Shown here one piece after another: positions 33,210 to 47,300 of a stretch of DNA of 64,000 nucleotides. How positions within the stretch are numbered: position 1 is the stretch's first letter; every line of letters begins with the position of its first letter. Both the position numbers and the translations under genes were made by a program. This stretch comes from Odontocerum albicorne (Eukaryota; Arthropoda; Insecta; Trichoptera; Odontoceridae), in assembly GCA_949825065.1 (NCBI GenBank), contig OX463856.1, positions 16,042,948 through 16,106,947 of the forward strand, in the 5' to 3' direction. Below the pieces are notes generated by a model. That model was not told where the DNA came from, searched no databases, and was given only the letters and a program-made list of their open reading frames with translations.

Positions 33210-35507
33210 AAGAAACAGTCGGCCGGGTGGTTATAGCGCAATACATTGGTCCTAGGGTCTGGACCGACACAGCTTCTCCCACCATGCTCCTCATACCCTC
33301 CACGCGGTAATCTACGGGCAACGGATTTGAGGGTAAAGTTGATGGTAACCAATCCATCGGGGGATCCAAAAAGTACGGCTAAAGTAAGAAGCAGTAAGCG
33401 TCTGTCTCGCATGTTAGCGGCGGCTCTTAAATGGTGGGTGTGGCCACTCGACATATTTGGGTAGTAGTCACATACACCATCGCTAATGCGTATCCAGGCT
33501 CATTAGATTAATCCGATAATGTGCCATTACATGACCAATGACAGCGGATAAAGCCCTTGTTAGTTGGGTCATTCTGGTTCCACGTCCGATGACAATCGGT
33601 GGATAAAAACTCAGTGAAACAAACCGAAGCTTCATGGAAAAACACTTGCAAAGATGCACTACCCTGTCTGGTAGTGAGGGTGATTTTCCCCTCGGTGATC
33701 CAGAGACTGGCATCGTGTCAGAGCTAGCTTGCAGGATTCCAGGATCAAGCAAAGTGAAGCAGAGGAAACAAATTCGTCCAGGACAAAGGGTTTGAAAAGC
33801 TAAAGGCCGTGACTTGAAACCTGGGAACGTTGACAGGAAAGAGTAAAGAACTTGCGGAGGTTATGAGAAGACGCAAAATAGATATTGCATGCATCCAGGA
33901 AACTAAATGGAAGAATACAAACATTGATAAATGCCGCTACCTAGAAGCACAGAATAATGAATATAAATTGTATTTCTATGGGGAAAATGACTCCAAAAAT
34001 GGTGGATCTATAGTATTACACCAAAGGTTTCATAACAATGTGATAAAGATCGTAGCAGTGAATAAAAGGATCATTATGATAAAACTCTTAGTTTGTAACG
34101 CCATATACAATATCGTTTGTGCTTATGCTCCGCAAACGGGATGCGACTCGGAAGAAAGAAATTCATTCTAGGAAAAGCTGAAACAATTAATTCAAAACAT
34201 ACCCAAAAATGAAACTATTCTTATGGACGCGGACATGAATGGACACCTAAGAATAACAAATACCGGTCACGAAGCAATCCATGGTGGGTTTGAATATGTG
34301 ACGCGTAACCAACAGGGGGACGAGCTGCTGAACTTCGCAACGAAAATCAACAGTAGACGCCATCCAAACCATTAGAATCCTTGTCGATAAACACAGTGAT
34401 GCCAAGAAAGACCTTCATATGGTCTTCATCGATCTAGAAAAGGCATTCGACAGGGTCCCTAGAAGCCTGATTTCGGCAGCACTTCGGCAGCACTTAGTGT
34501 ACCAGAAAAGTATGTACTTGCCATCCAAGATATGTATGATAACATGAAAACGCAAGTGAGGTGCACTTTGTGAACTTCACAAGAATTTCCTTTGAAGGTG
34601 GAGGTACATCAAGGATCGGTACTCAGTCCGCTACTGTTTATTTTAGTCATGGACTATTTAACTAACCAGGAAATAACAGTCTCCTAAAGATCCTACTATT
34701 TGCAGACGATATCGTATTAATTAGTGAAAAACATGAAGACCTGCAAAATAGTCTGGAAAGGTGGAGAGGAATCTTGGAGTACAATGGATTGAGACTGAGC
34801 AGAAAGAAAACAGAGTATATGTACCTACCATTCGAGAACACAAATGCTGTCACTCCCGTAATGCAAGTGCACGGAGAAACATTACCAAATTGTGACTCCT
34901 TTAAGTATCTTGGGTCACTCATCCATAGTGATGGACAATGTGCAGCAGACGTAACACATAGAATTAGTGTGGGATGTATGAAGTTTAGATCAATGACGTG
35001 AGTTCTATGTGATCCGAAAATGACAGTAAAGTTAAAAGGAAAAGCATACAAAACGATTGTCAGACCCGCACTGCTCTATGGCTCCAAATGCTGGACGATG
35101 TATAATTCTTACTCCAGGCAACTAGAAATTGCTGAAATGCGCATGCTTAGATGGTCAGCTGGTGTGTCCCTAAGAGACAAAATAAAAAGTTCACGCATTC
35201 GTGGAAGCCTAGGTGTTACATACATCAACAGTAAGATGGAGGAGAGGCGATTGAGATGGTGTGGGCACGCTGGACGCAGAGCACCCTATCACATTGTGAA
35301 CCAGGCAATCTCCATGGATCTTCCTCGAATAACAACCACAGGAAGACGAAAGAATTCGTGGGTGGTGTAAAAATATAACCTGATACACAGGCACGGCCTG
35401 GGGGACGTAGTCCGGGACAGAAGAGCATGCAACCTAAGGACGAGGAGAGCTGACCCCAACAGTCTTCGCAGACAGTGAGTTGGGATGGAGCCAGGGAGAA
35501 GAAGAAT
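33210..35507 (+). mobile_element. RTE-type LINE, internally deleted (unit A)
   Basis: 33210-33790 looks like a 5' UTR. From 33800 the ORF encodes an APE endonuclease (GKSKELAEVMRRRKIDIACI then QETKW; VCAYAPQTG; DADMNGH). After a junction near 34350 the RT resumes with VFIDLEKAFDRVP, then LLFADDIVLIS with the catalytic A-D-D near 34705, and the C-terminal part ending TTTGRRKNSWVV. Stops and frameshifts occur throughout, and the RT fingers and linker are gone. The unit B copy (52300-54845) keeps the part lost here and lacks the part kept here. 3' end about 35507. Confidence 0.8.
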
Positions 35508-35541
35508 ATAATCATAAGAAACACTGTAAAACTCGCGTAAA

Positions 35542-36330
35542 ATAAAAGGTTTTAATTTTTATTTAAAATAGTAGATGATATTATTATAACTTGTAATTAT
35601 TTTATATCATTTATCTTTATACAGATAATAATTTGTATAAATAGTTATTTTTTTAAATTATCGATTAAACACAGAAAATTGAGATAAGTACAAGATTATT
35701 ATCTTTATAGATATTCTGACCCTTTAAAGCATTATACTACAATAATAAGTTTAAAACATTTGGCACTCATTACTAAAACATACTTTTGTGGTTTTAATCA
35801 TATTTAAATGACTGAAATTCTAATATTTATCACTAGTTTACTACCTACAAGTGCCACAGAACTACGGTAAAAGGGTGTCCGCATCTAATAATTAATTTTA
35901 CCTGAAATATCTGGCTGTTGTGAAGATCAATAAAAGGCTTTAATTATTATTTTAAAAAGGATATCATATTATTCTAACGTATTTTTATATATAATGTATC
36001 TTTATACAGATAATAATTTGTATTAAAAGTTATTTTTTTAAATTATCGATTAAACACAGAAAATTGAGATAAGTTGTTTACAAGATTGTTATTATTATAG
36101 ATAGCTACATTCTGACCCTATAAAGCGTTATATCACAATAATAAGTTCAAAACATTTGGCACTCATTACTAAAACGTACTTTTGTGGTTTGGATCATATT
36201 TAAATGACTGAAATTCAAATACTTATCACTAGTTCACTATCTACAAGTGCTACAGTACTACGGTAAAGGGGTGTCCGCATCTAATAATTCATTTAACCTG
36301 AAATATCATAGCTGTTGGGAAGATCACGGA
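35542..36330. repeat. Two-copy tandem repeat, period 388 bp (unit A)
   Basis: Two diverged AT-rich copies, the second starting at 35930. Shared landmarks are ATAAAAGG, CATTTGGCACTCATTAC, TATCACTAGTT and GGGTGTCCGCATCTAATAAT. The same pair is in unit B (54881-55673), so the doubling pre-dates the large duplication. Confidence 0.8.
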
Positions 36331-37114
36331 ACTAGATGACGAAGCTAAAGCACTTATGCAATTAGGATCAGATTAATAGATGTGTTAAATATACAATACA
36401 CTCCTAACTGTAGTACTGTAGCACTTGGTAGGCAGTGTACTAGTCTAGTGCATGTTGGTCAGTTAATTCGCCGTGTAATTATTCTTATGACAATCAAAAA
36501 CAAAAACTCTCACACATTGCGTTGAGAACATTATTTTTATTATATGAATTGTATTTTATTCTATTTTCATCAATTTTCCATTCTAACATTGTAGAAAACC
36601 CATGTATATCTAATAAAAAATTTAAAAATTTGTTTCACCAAATTGGTTTTTATATTTTTAGAAATCATAATAAAATATTGTATTATTAATGTGTGTGTAA
36701 AACTATATCTCAAAATTTTCATTGGTTTGAAAGTTATTGTTTTTTGAGTGCATATACTCGTATACTTCTTCGCACCACAGTTTTACGCAGTGCCTTTGTT
36801 AGTTTAAAAATGATTTTTTTTTTTTTACAAATTTTCTAAATTATACTCGTATTTTAATTATAAATGAAGTAAAAACAAATGAAATTATTATTTCTAAATA
36901 AAATAAAATAAAACATATTTAAAATACAATAAAATAAATACTGAAATTGTACTAAAAATACGTACAATATAAGTTCCAATTTTCACTTAAATCGTCGCTA
37001 TAAATTTGCTCTCTCCAAACATACAACTTTGACAAGTTATAATAAATCAACGGAAGAACCTACAAAAACGATGATTTTTTCCTGAAATCTATGGGATGCT
37101 AGGAATAAAAATCA
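36331..37114. other. AT-rich spacer between RTE tail and BEL-like remnant
   Basis: No gene seen. It contains two TACTCGTA 8-mers (36755, 36844), both kept in unit B (56109, 56197). It ends at the junction to the BEL/Pao-like remnant, AAAATCACTTTCATCGCCCG, which in unit C is separated by about 1.7 kb. Confidence 0.45.
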
Positions 37115-38000
37115 CTTTCATCGCCCGCGCACTGGAAATCATTGTTACAGTGTGGATTGACACGAAAGAACAGAGATGCTCATGAATGATACAACTTGTC
37201 CTTTACCTACGGAAACGCGGGACGGAGAGGCACTAGACGTGTCGCTTTCAGGAAGGTGATTCCGAGGGCCAGCCTTCATTGGAAAGCTCAAAGAGAACTG
37301 GGCCATAGAAAGATCGCGGCTGAAACCGATCCATACCACCTGGGAATTTAAAGCAAAGTACGTCAGAATCATCGTCCCCACCAACATGGCTTTGTTGTGC
37401 CTGGAACGGTTTTCATTCTGGAATTATCTAATACGGACTACCTGATGGGCATTATTAAGGTTGGTGTCGTGATGCAATCACCCTAGAAACAATATAAATA
37501 ACGGCATGCTGGCAGCTGAAGAGATAATGGCAGCTGAGTTTACTTGGTTAAGACAAGTAAATCAGAATCATTAAGGGGTTGACATGGAATCCCAACAGCG
37601 CAGAGAAACCCTCGCTTATGGTAGCAGGCTTCAATCACTGACGCCTTTGCTCGATGAACATGGGGTGCTGAAGAAGACCCTGAAGGGTTTAAATACGAGC
37701 GTGAGTGCTCCAATGTACTGGTAATAATGTGTATACAAAGCTATTGGTACAGTATCACCATAAAGCCAATGTACATACGTGGAGAAATATGTGCCTCACA
37801 AACGATTCCTGGAAACCATGGCGCTGAATGACTGTCGAGTCAGGACGGTACGAGTGCAGACGACGATTTGAGTCTAAACACGCCCGACTATGAAGATAAT
37901 AGTCTTCCCTACGGAGCGAATGACGTGCGTAGAGACCGTGTATGAAGCAAGTGCTAGCAAGAACGTATGCGTTGCACATATAAGTAAATTTATTTAGTAT
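37115..38000 (+). mobile_element. BEL/Pao-like remnant (unit B), integrase part only
   Basis: The unit B copy lacks the Gag-like part present in A and C and begins with CGCCCGCGCACTGGAAATCA. It keeps the integrase N-terminal segment (region homologous to SRLQSLTPLLDEHGVLKK, 37610-37690) but has a deletion removing the following GATG. Non-functional. Confidence 0.55.
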
Positions 38001-38237
38001 ATTTCCTGTTAACATTGTTTAATAAAACTTTCCTTTGTTTAATAAAACTTTGCTGGGCCTCGTTGTCGAGGATCCCCTCGCCAGTGCAACGTCAATACAG
38101 CTGGAAAGCGGAGCTGTGCCGTGGGGATTCCGTGTATATCTTATTTTCTTCCTCTCTTTAAGTGAGTGAGCTGTTGCACCCCAGCAAAGTTAACAGGCAC
38201 ACCGGTGTACTGAATCCAAAATGACTGTCATTCGAGA

Positions 38238-38313
38238 GGAGTAGCCAAACGCGGGGTCGAACCGACAACCTTCCGCACGAAAGTCCAGTGAATTACCCCG
38301 CGGGCATCCACAT
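38238..38313 (-). repeat. tRNA-derived fragment (family S3), unit B
   Basis: Same position and structure as 7947-8021, with the B-box GGTTCGACCCC intact. Confidence 0.5.
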
Positions 38314-39004
38314 CTGGACCATGGAGTCCATTTTTATTACCGAATTTCGCATAAGTATGTTAATGCTGCAACCCTACCTGATTGAAAAGGAGGGGGACGA
38401 TTATGATGATGACACATCGTTTTCAAAAAATTTAATACAGGAGAAATATATAAGTGTTCATAGAGCCGGTTGGTTTGTAATTTTATTTAATTTTCTATAA
38501 TTTGACGGGTTTTTATTAGTGGAATATTTTATTTTTATGGCAATAAATTTGTATATACGGTTTTATTGTTAACTAATATCAGTTATTTCGAAGAGTAAAA
38601 TTAACTAGCATATTCTGAAGTACGTGAAACTACTCTGAATCGTACCATGCGTGAAACAGTCGCTAGATGCCATGCTTACACATAGCTGCCGGAGTGTTTG
38701 AATCGCTATGAAGAATATTTTAATATAAAATATATGTCATGAAGAAATATTTTTTATCACATTTGAGATAAAAATATGACATCTTCCTATAATAAAGTGA
38801 ATTATAATTAGAAAGTTGTTGGTCAATGGTTGATACGCTTGCTGAACATTCAGGCATCCCGGGTTTCATTAATATACTTCAAAACAATTTTTCATCCCAA
38901 ATTATTGTTTTCTTTGCGATAAATAGCTGCTTAAAACAAATACTTAGATTTTCCTTGATATAACTTGTGTGGCTAAATAACGCTAAAATATACCTTGTTT
39001 TTCC

Positions 39005-42000
39005 ATGAATACGATTTTTCAACACAAAATGCTCACACTCCAAGAAGCTATCAACGCTTTTCAAATAGTTATGAGAATATTTGGTCTCTTAACCACGCCG
39101 TTAAAAAATATCTGGAATTTTAAATTAATGAAGAAAATGGTTTTCAATGATATAAGTCTGTTTTGGTTCATTTACTCATCAGGCTTCATTTTCACATATT
39201 TCGTTGTAAATTGGGAAGACATAACTAGATCCAGCCCTCACACACCGAATGAACGGATAAACTTTATACATGCTACTATGATTATACATAGAACCAAAGA
39301 ATGTTTGGCATTTATCACAATGCTTATTTATTTCTGGAAAAAAAGTTCAAAAAAAAATGAAATGATGAAAAATTTCAATAAGTTGGATGACTATTTCAAC
39401 AGCAATGGAATTTCAACTCACAATAAGACAATTAAAAGCTTCAGTCGACTTTTAATTTTCATATTTATCATTCATTTTCTTCTGTTTTATATAATGCTCA
39501 ATCATTCCTGGAACCCAGATTTTGACATAACAAGATACATCATATTATTCATTGACATGGAGTTGATAAATGTGTTTGCGTTACTTACAATTATGGAGGC
39601 GATTTTGTTTCTGTATGTACTTAAATTGAAATTCAAATCCATAAATGAAGAATTACAACGTTTATTTCACATATATCCACTTAATGAGTTGTTTTTTAGA
39701 CAAAATCAAATATCGATTGTTGAAAGTGACGTGGCAAATAAGTTATTGGTTATACAAATATCTCATTTCAAACTTTGCTCACTGTCAAAAGATCTTGCAG
39801 ATTATATTTCAGTTCAAATCGTTATGAATTTATTCAAGAGTTTCGTGAATTTAACTTTGTTATGTTACGTAATGTATGATGCTAAAGTATTCAACTATCC
39901 ACTCATTGAAGTGTCGCGAGAGATTACAAAATTAGGTTTTCTCGTGTATTTCAGTGAATCACTTCAAAACGAGGTACGCTTTCAAAGATATTAAAAGTTT
40001 TCTTTTTATCAAAACCTGATAAAAATATTATTTGTAAAATTCAAGCCATTCTCTCTTTTTTTTTATTAGAATCCGTAAATTATCACAATAACGATCTACC
40101 CGGCTTAGAATGATTAGGAGTAGAATGATTTTTATTCTCTCAGAAGCTGAAAATTAAAATGTGATGACGATAAAAATGGTGTTAAATTGGTCATTGATTT
40201 TAAATATACGAGTACAATACGAATAAACAATATCAGTTCAAATGTTGTTTGAAACGCTTGGAATTTAAACTTGGATAACGAATTGTGATAAATGAATGTC
40301 CAGCTCACCATCATCGATAGATGTGGAACAAGTTGTGTCGTTACCTTTACAGCAAATCCAGTTTAGGTTGATCTGGTCAACAGACTAGAGACTACAACAT
40401 CGAATATACTTTGAAGTTCAAGGAAGCTGATGGCATAAAAGCATTAAAGAAAATTCTAATGTAGACAATTTATTAAGTCATATTGACACGCAGACACCCT
40501 TGAATTGATGAGATCAGACAAATAAAGTATTTTCGAGTTTATGTACCTCAGGGCAATACAACGTATTCTATTTTAATATCAAAGCTTTTTATTAAGACAA
40601 GCAAGTTTTATAATATTTCATAAAGATAATCATTCAGAAAACTGGTACCCAAAAGCATTGACTTAAAAAAAATATCCATAAACATTAAGCAGTAAAGGCT
40701 CTGATTGAATTAAAACCGCATGTTTTTTATTATTCCAGGCTAAAAAAACAGGTTCACTGCTTTCATTGATTTGTCTTAAATCTTCGGATAAGGCATTGAT
40801 AAAAACTGTAAGTTTTAAATAATTAACTATTTAGGTTGTCTTGTAAAGGTAGACATTGCTTAGACTTCAGGAAGATGACCTTCTACCTTTGGGTTTGTTC
40901 CTCACTCTGGGACCATTGGATTAATCTCCAAAAGCTACAGTTAGGTTCCGAGAAGTTGAAGTACCAGACTGGAACGTCCTGAAAAGAGCCATTTTTATGG
41001 TATTCCTGTGTTCCTTATGGAATGTACAGGATGACATTAAATAAGTTATGAAAGGTTTATTCAACAACAGAAATGAAGCGTTTAATTAAAAGTGTGTTTA
41101 AATTATATAAGAGTTTAACTAAGAAAATTCTCACATGTTCCTCACTAAAACATAAAATATCATTGGTACAATGATGAACGGTGGAACTGCTATTCCCACA
41201 CAGAGGTTTCGGGTTCAATCCCCGACGGGGATCAAATAAAAATACTCCAATAATATTTTTATTCACATTATTTGCCAAGAAGTTTCGAAAAAGAATAAAT
41301 AAATTATTTTTTTTCAAAGCATCTCTCATTTTGAATAATGAACGACAATTTTGATTTTCAGTTTATTTTGATTTATCGAACACATTATTCATTTAATGAT
41401 TAAAACTTTATATGACAGTATGTAATGTAGAAATATAAGATACAATTGATTAACGTTGATGATTTAGACAGCCTCCGCTTGACATCGAGATAACATTATA
41501 ACAACACAGAAGAATAATTATACATCTGGGCCATTGGCTATTTGACCTATACCTAGTGTATGATGCCAAACAAAACAAAGCCTCATGTCGGCCCAAACAG
41601 CGCCAGAAGAAGACGGTATAATTGTTAATACAATACAATATAATGAAGAGTATGAATGTGCATGAGGCTAACGTTGTGTGCGTGGATAGAAGAGCATTGC
41701 GATATGTCATCTGCCTACCCCATAAAGGTCGGTTGTATATAGGGGAAAGCTATCGTTGTATTTTGTGTTCATAACGTTAGATTTTAATAATAGATTTGTA
41801 TCAAAATTGCGGTTTACGAGGAATTATTTTGTTATAACTTTCATTCTGGTAAAACGTGCTTTCATTTTACTTTTTTTCCATCTCATGTATTGTATATTTT
41901 TAAGTCTTAATTTAAATGTGTATTTTATCATTTGTAGATTCGTCATTTCAGCAAGCAAATGGTGTATGTGAAAGTAAACTTCAGTGCGTGTGGAATGTTT

Positions 42001-44306
42001 CCTATCGACTGTTCCCTGTTCATAAAGGTAATGTACGCATATCTTGTATTTTAGCTTGATTGTTTTGTAATTGTTTAGCTTGATATACATCGTGTAGTTT
42101 GATTATTGCGACAGAACTATCAGAACTACAAACGTTGAAAGCGAGATATTGAAAAAAGTAATAAGAGCGACACAGAACTCAGGCGTTCTCTTCGATCAGG
42201 CGATGATCGACTCCTTGGCATACCAACACGTCATACTACATTTAACACATTTTTACTTTCGAATCACTCAGCGCAACTATAGAACAAGATTTATCAAATG
42301 TGCACATCTTTATTGACGTTTAAGGGATAGTAAAAAACATATTTGAGTGTTAAATCTTTAATCAAAATAAAAAACCGAAAATAAATTTAAATAAGTTTAA
42401 ATAATAAACCGAAAAATCTTTAATCTTTATTTCCTTTTAATTTTCTTCTTTCTCCTTAAACGGATCCTTTTTATATGTGCAATAATTATTAATAGAAATA
42501 TCAGTCATCATTTTGTCCGTGTAATAATTATTAACATGTCATCATTTTATCTGATTAAAAATTATAAATAGAGATATCAGTCATTATTTTATCTCTGCAA
42601 CATTCTTACTAAAAATATCAGTCATCATTTTAATACATACATACTCGTATGTTATAACCAAATGTTTATTGTTTATATAATTTGTCAATAGTTAAAACAC
42701 TATCGTTTATCAAGATGAGATATTTGGTTTAAAGAAATTGCTGTAATAAGTCTGTTTAACGTTTAATCTTGTGCTCAAAATTACGAAAATAAATATGTTG
42801 TTGCTAGAAAAAACCAAATATATGTGAAAATTAAGTAATAATACTAAATAACCTCTTGTGGTATATAGAAGAAGCAGCGCAGTTTATGCAATCATTGCTT
42901 AACCACACTTCACTCAATTTTACTTTATTTCATTGTGAATAATTGTATTGTATTGTATAACACTTGACTTGTATACAGTACATCTTGGTAGGCTAAAAGT
43001 CATTTGGCATCTTGATTCCACTAACCAAAAAGATGTTAAAAAGGCCTAAAGTGAAAACCAGAATGTAATTCTTTTTCAAAACACCCTGGGTTTCAATGGG
43101 ACTTGAACCCACAACCACTGGGCTAGAAAACAGGCGTCTTATCATTAAGGACACCGAAGTCGTCGATAACTTGCGTTTTCATAGTGTTATAACGATCAAA
43201 CTAGGAACATGCAAAAGAGCTCCTAAAAATTCGCGCACTTGAAGGTAAGTTACACTTAACAAGGAAATACACACATTTTCTTGTGAGGTAAGCAGAGAAG
43301 CAAGAGCTATAAACATTTCACTATCGACACACTTCATTCGACTCGACATCCACATAGCTCCTTGTGTTTCATTCATTTCGCATCGTTCCCTATTTCAAAA
43401 TTGTATTCACTTGGCCCAACTATATTTCTCATGGTCGTACCTGACAACAACTCTCATTGATGCATGCATTATTATTTGTTTCAAGTCAGTATTTGATCAC
43501 CCACTCGATGAATATATCCAAACCAATTCAACAGTTTTTTCTCTCTCATAAAGACAAAAGTTTTATTTAACTCACTGATTTTTAATTAAGAACTTATAAA
43601 CATCTTTCTGGTTGTTTGACAATTTGATAAAGTGGCATGGCAATAAACCCATCATGTTGAAGGTATAAAAAGAAAGTTGTTTATAATGATATAAAACAAT
43701 TAGGATCGACTAGGATTAACCTAAAACGCGTTTTATACAAAGTTTACGCCATTTATTTTGAAGTATATTTCTTATTTTTATATATGTTTATGGTTTGTTA
43801 TGTGATTTTTTAACGCTTCTTAATTCATAGAGAAATGTTTAAAACTATATCCAAAAAAGGCTATATAAATTCATCAATCTAATTAAAATTAATCGTTATG
43901 CAAAAACCTCATAGTACTGTGGTCTGCCAGCTTTGCAATAAACCATTTCCGTAACATTAATTGGTATTTTAAAGACTTCTTCAATTGTTTTTTTTTTTTA
44001 AACATGTTGAACCTTGCGAAACGCCTATGTAGTACTCGTCTTTTGCGCAAGAGCAATAGATATAATTAAATTAATTTGTAGAATGCATAGTACCGAAAAT
44101 TGTAAAGGATTTAAAATTTAAAACCTGTTTCGTAAATGCAACATTTTAAGTCTTATTTATTTTGCAATGTAAGATGAATGCTTCATACTTTTTTTTAATT
44201 TCAGATGACTTCGGCAGTGTTAACCTATTCTATAATTTTAATTCAACTTAACATGTGTTTACAATCACTTCATCCAAATCAATGGAAATCTAATCCATTA
44301 AAATAA
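39005..44306 (+). CDS. Gustatory receptor GR-B, 4 exons, 409 aa
   Basis: Model: join(39005..39973, 40739..40807, 41938..42027, 44205..44306), all introns phase 0, GT-AG. It is one codon shorter than GR-A in exon 1 (a single V before ESDVANK). It has the same N-terminal RIFGLLTTPLKNIWNF, cytoplasmic HFKLCSLSKDLADY, exon 2 AKKTGSLLSLICLKSSDKAL, exon 3 NFSACGMFPIDCSLFIK and exon 4 TYSIILIQLN with a different tail (WKSNPLK). No stops or frameshifts. Introns 1 and 3 are free of the solo LTR and foldback element seen in GR-A, so they are nearer the ancestral state. Role as for GR-A: taste or other contact-chemosensory receptor; the ligand cannot be told. Confidence 0.92.
40739..40807 (+). CDS. GR-B exon 2
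   Basis: 69 nt, TTATTCCAG acceptor, GTAAGT donor, phase 0. Two residues differ from GR-A (S for A and L for F). Confidence 0.9.
41164..41234 (+). repeat. tRNA-derived SINE-like fragment (family S1), GR-B intron 2
   Basis: The best preserved copy: CGGGTTCAATCCCCG gives a perfect T-arm and B-box; the A-box-like TGGTACAATGATGAACGG is upstream. No acceptor stem pairs, so not a functional tRNA. Confidence 0.55.
41938..42027 (+). CDS. GR-B exon 3
   Basis: 90 nt, TTTGTAG acceptor and GTAATG donor, phase 0. It carries NFSACGMFPID; VY replaces MH and C replaces R relative to GR-A. Confidence 0.9.
43086..43159 (-). repeat. tRNA-derived SINE-like fragment (family S2), GR-B intron 3
   Basis: Minus strand: TTAATGATAAGACGCCTG D-arm-like part and GTGGGTTCAAGTCCCA T-arm. 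Homologue of 13241-13311. Confidence 0.5.
44205..44306 (+). CDS. GR-B exon 4 (terminal) and stop codon
   Basis: 102 nt after TTTAATTTCAG, ending TAA; has the T-Y-x5-Q signature and a 20-residue tail. Confidence 0.9.
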   Translation: MTSAVLTYSIILIQLNMCLQSLHPNQWKSNPLK

Positions 44307-47300
44307 TGCTTATCATGTCTTACTTTTAAAATCGAGACATCAAATATCAATAATACTTCAAAAATTCTAAATCCTGTGAAAGCTAATAATAACATAAATA
44401 ATGAGTACAAACGCAGAACACAGTTTCACTTTGCACAGGTAAAATTGTGAGTGCTCTCACATCTCTCAAATATCAAGATGGCTGATCATGTCGAACGCAA
44501 TGCTGACTCCCGAACAATTAAGATGTAGGTATTTCAACAGGTACTTCACCGGACAACTTGGTGGCCACGTATACAACGATCTTTTGAAGCCTCTAATGTT
44601 AATATGCCGGTGAGTGAGGTAAAAATATATCGGGAGGCTTTAAGGGCCGTAGTGCTATCAGATTTGAGACTGAGTGTTAACAAATAGAAATACTTCTCAT
44701 ACTAATAAAGAATTTGAACCATGATAAACTGTTTGTAAAACACTATTTTTCAAGGTTTTTGTTTGCATATACCATACATAGTAAATTATATTTTAAGCTA
44801 ATAGTACCGATGTTTTTTGACAGAGGACAAAGTTTTTGACAAAGTTGGATATTAGCAAAATGTGATTGAGACTAATAGCCAAAATAAACTTATATCTTTC
44901 TAACACATTTTAGTTTTTAATTTCGAAATCCAGTAATTTTTCAGTGGCGTAACTAACAGGCCGAATATTCTCAGTATGATTGGAACTTCCTTAATAACTT
45001 CACGAATTGTGAACATTTCGAATTAAAATACTCACTAGCAACGAAAAAAAAAACAACGCTTTAATATAGCGATATTCAGTAACTCAAGTTAATTTAAGGA
45101 CACTTCAAGAATTTGTGTGAGTCAGGTACGAAGCGCCAGGGTAATAACTCAAGATGTCTCGATGATCAGCAAGTGTACCAATTATTAACCCTCGCCGACA
45201 AACAAGATGACGACATAAATATAGATAGAAGTTAAAATCTTGTCTTGAAACTGATTTAAGAAGTTCATTCACTCGTGGGTTAAATTTAAATACAAAAAGA
45301 GTGATTTTAAATGCTATGGCGGTTCCAACACCACGTCAGCTAAGGGTTAGCTACAAGCCACTATAATATCGCATTTATAGTATTTTCATGTATTTTTAAA
45401 ATTTCTTGTTTTTTTACCATTCGAAATCACTGACATAGAATGCAACCAAAAAATAGTTAAATAGAATATCTGGATATATTTTTGACCTATTTTTGTGAGA
45501 ATGCGTCGAATTGAAAGCCTGCATACAAATCATTGAAATGACATAAAATGGAAAGTAATAAACCTAACAATAAACTGGCTCTAAGGACACTTGTTTATTG
45601 CTTCTTTATTTTTTCCTCTGCACTTATCAATCTATTCAAATTCATGATGCAGACATGTTGAAAAATGTAGCTAAGAGACAATATTTTCCTCATTCTCACT
45701 AATTAAACCTTCAAACTAAGAACCACTGGAGTAAGAAAGTCACTCAGTTTGCCATCGAACTTGTTAATAATAACACCCCAAAAGCGAAGAAAAATACAAC
45801 ACTCGACCACGTCTAGAAAATAGTTATTTACCAAACTGGCATTTTTTTTTTTGTACCATTGAACCCGAAATCTAAATAAAAATTCTCTCTAATGCATTAA
45901 GTAAGCATAAAGAATTTAAAAAAAAAAATGCATTTTACTTTTGTTATAAAGGTTCTGACTTAGAAACTTTTCTTTTCTAAAAAAAAAAAAAAAAGAAGCG
46001 TTCTAACGAGGATGCCAAGACTTTTTATTTTTTCTTGATAATTCAGCTTATAATGTATTAGAAGGAAGAAGAGCAGTGAAATGGAAAATGTCATTCGAAA
46101 TTGATTCAGAAAAGAAGGATGTTCTATTAAGTGATTACGAACAAAAAGTAAAAATTATCAGTGAAAAATAAAAAAATAGTAATATCAAGCTTAGCTTTAG
46201 TAACTTTACCACTTAACACTGGAGATTTTTTTTAAATTAAAAAATGCTGTCATAAAACTAAAATAGCTTTCTATTTACTCCAATATTTTTTGTAGCATTG
46301 ATTCTTCTTTTCAAGAAAATCACTCATTTAAAATGAAAGTCATCCTTAAATGCAAAAGAATTCAATAAATTAAAGAAATAGAAATATTTTTTGTTCGATA
46401 ACCATCAACTTTCAATACGAAAAGGAACAAAAAAAAGATATTAAATATTTATCTGTTTGGTTGTACAAAATAATCAATTTTTTGGTCAAACTCAAACATA
46501 AAATTACACCAAATGATGATTTTAAAAAATGATTTTAAAAAAAATTCAGTATTCAGCAATATCTTGTGTCGTAAAGCACTAGTTATTCTCGATCAAGGCC
46601 TTCATTTTGTCGTCATTAGTGCTAATCAGCATTCATTAACGGGTACCATCTTGAACTGTCGTATCACCATTACAGATTTTTGAACCACATTTAACACTCG
46701 CATGACATACTAAATCGTCGTCATATACTGTATATGTTAGGTACACATATTTTATTTGGTTTGTGTCCCATTTTGTCTACGAAGCTCAAAAAAACTAACT
46801 TATTTTGTCCCATCTTGTAAATAACGTCAAAGCAACCCCTTTATAAATTTGGGTAATCAATTATCTTTCATAACAATATAACTTTTATCTTTCAAAATAA
46901 TGTACATTCAGCATGTTTGGGATGAAGAAAGTTTTTTTTATCCTAACGACATCTATTCGAGAAATACAAAACTTATTTCCGGACAACATATTAAAATACT
47001 TTAATAAATGTTTCTCTTTTAAATTCAATACTTCAACGACCACTAGATATAAGAACTGCATAACATTAAGATTATTTGCGGAGGAAATACGATTCATCAG
47101 TCACAAAAACGGTGAAAATTCTCATTGAAAAATTTTGAGAACATCAAAATCTGTTGTTTCATTTAAAATAGAAACCGTAGACTTAAACCAAAGAAATCAT
47201 AGACATTACAGTTGTTTTAATGAAAAATGAAAAATTATCTTAGTATCGGGGGTTAAGTAGCAACTTAACAAAGGACATAGATTATATAGCATTGTTGAAT

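Noticed and set aside
41164..41234. Functional tRNA gene
   Set aside because: The T-arm is good but there is no acceptor stem and no proper anticodon arm, and the copies in A and C have a damaged B-box.
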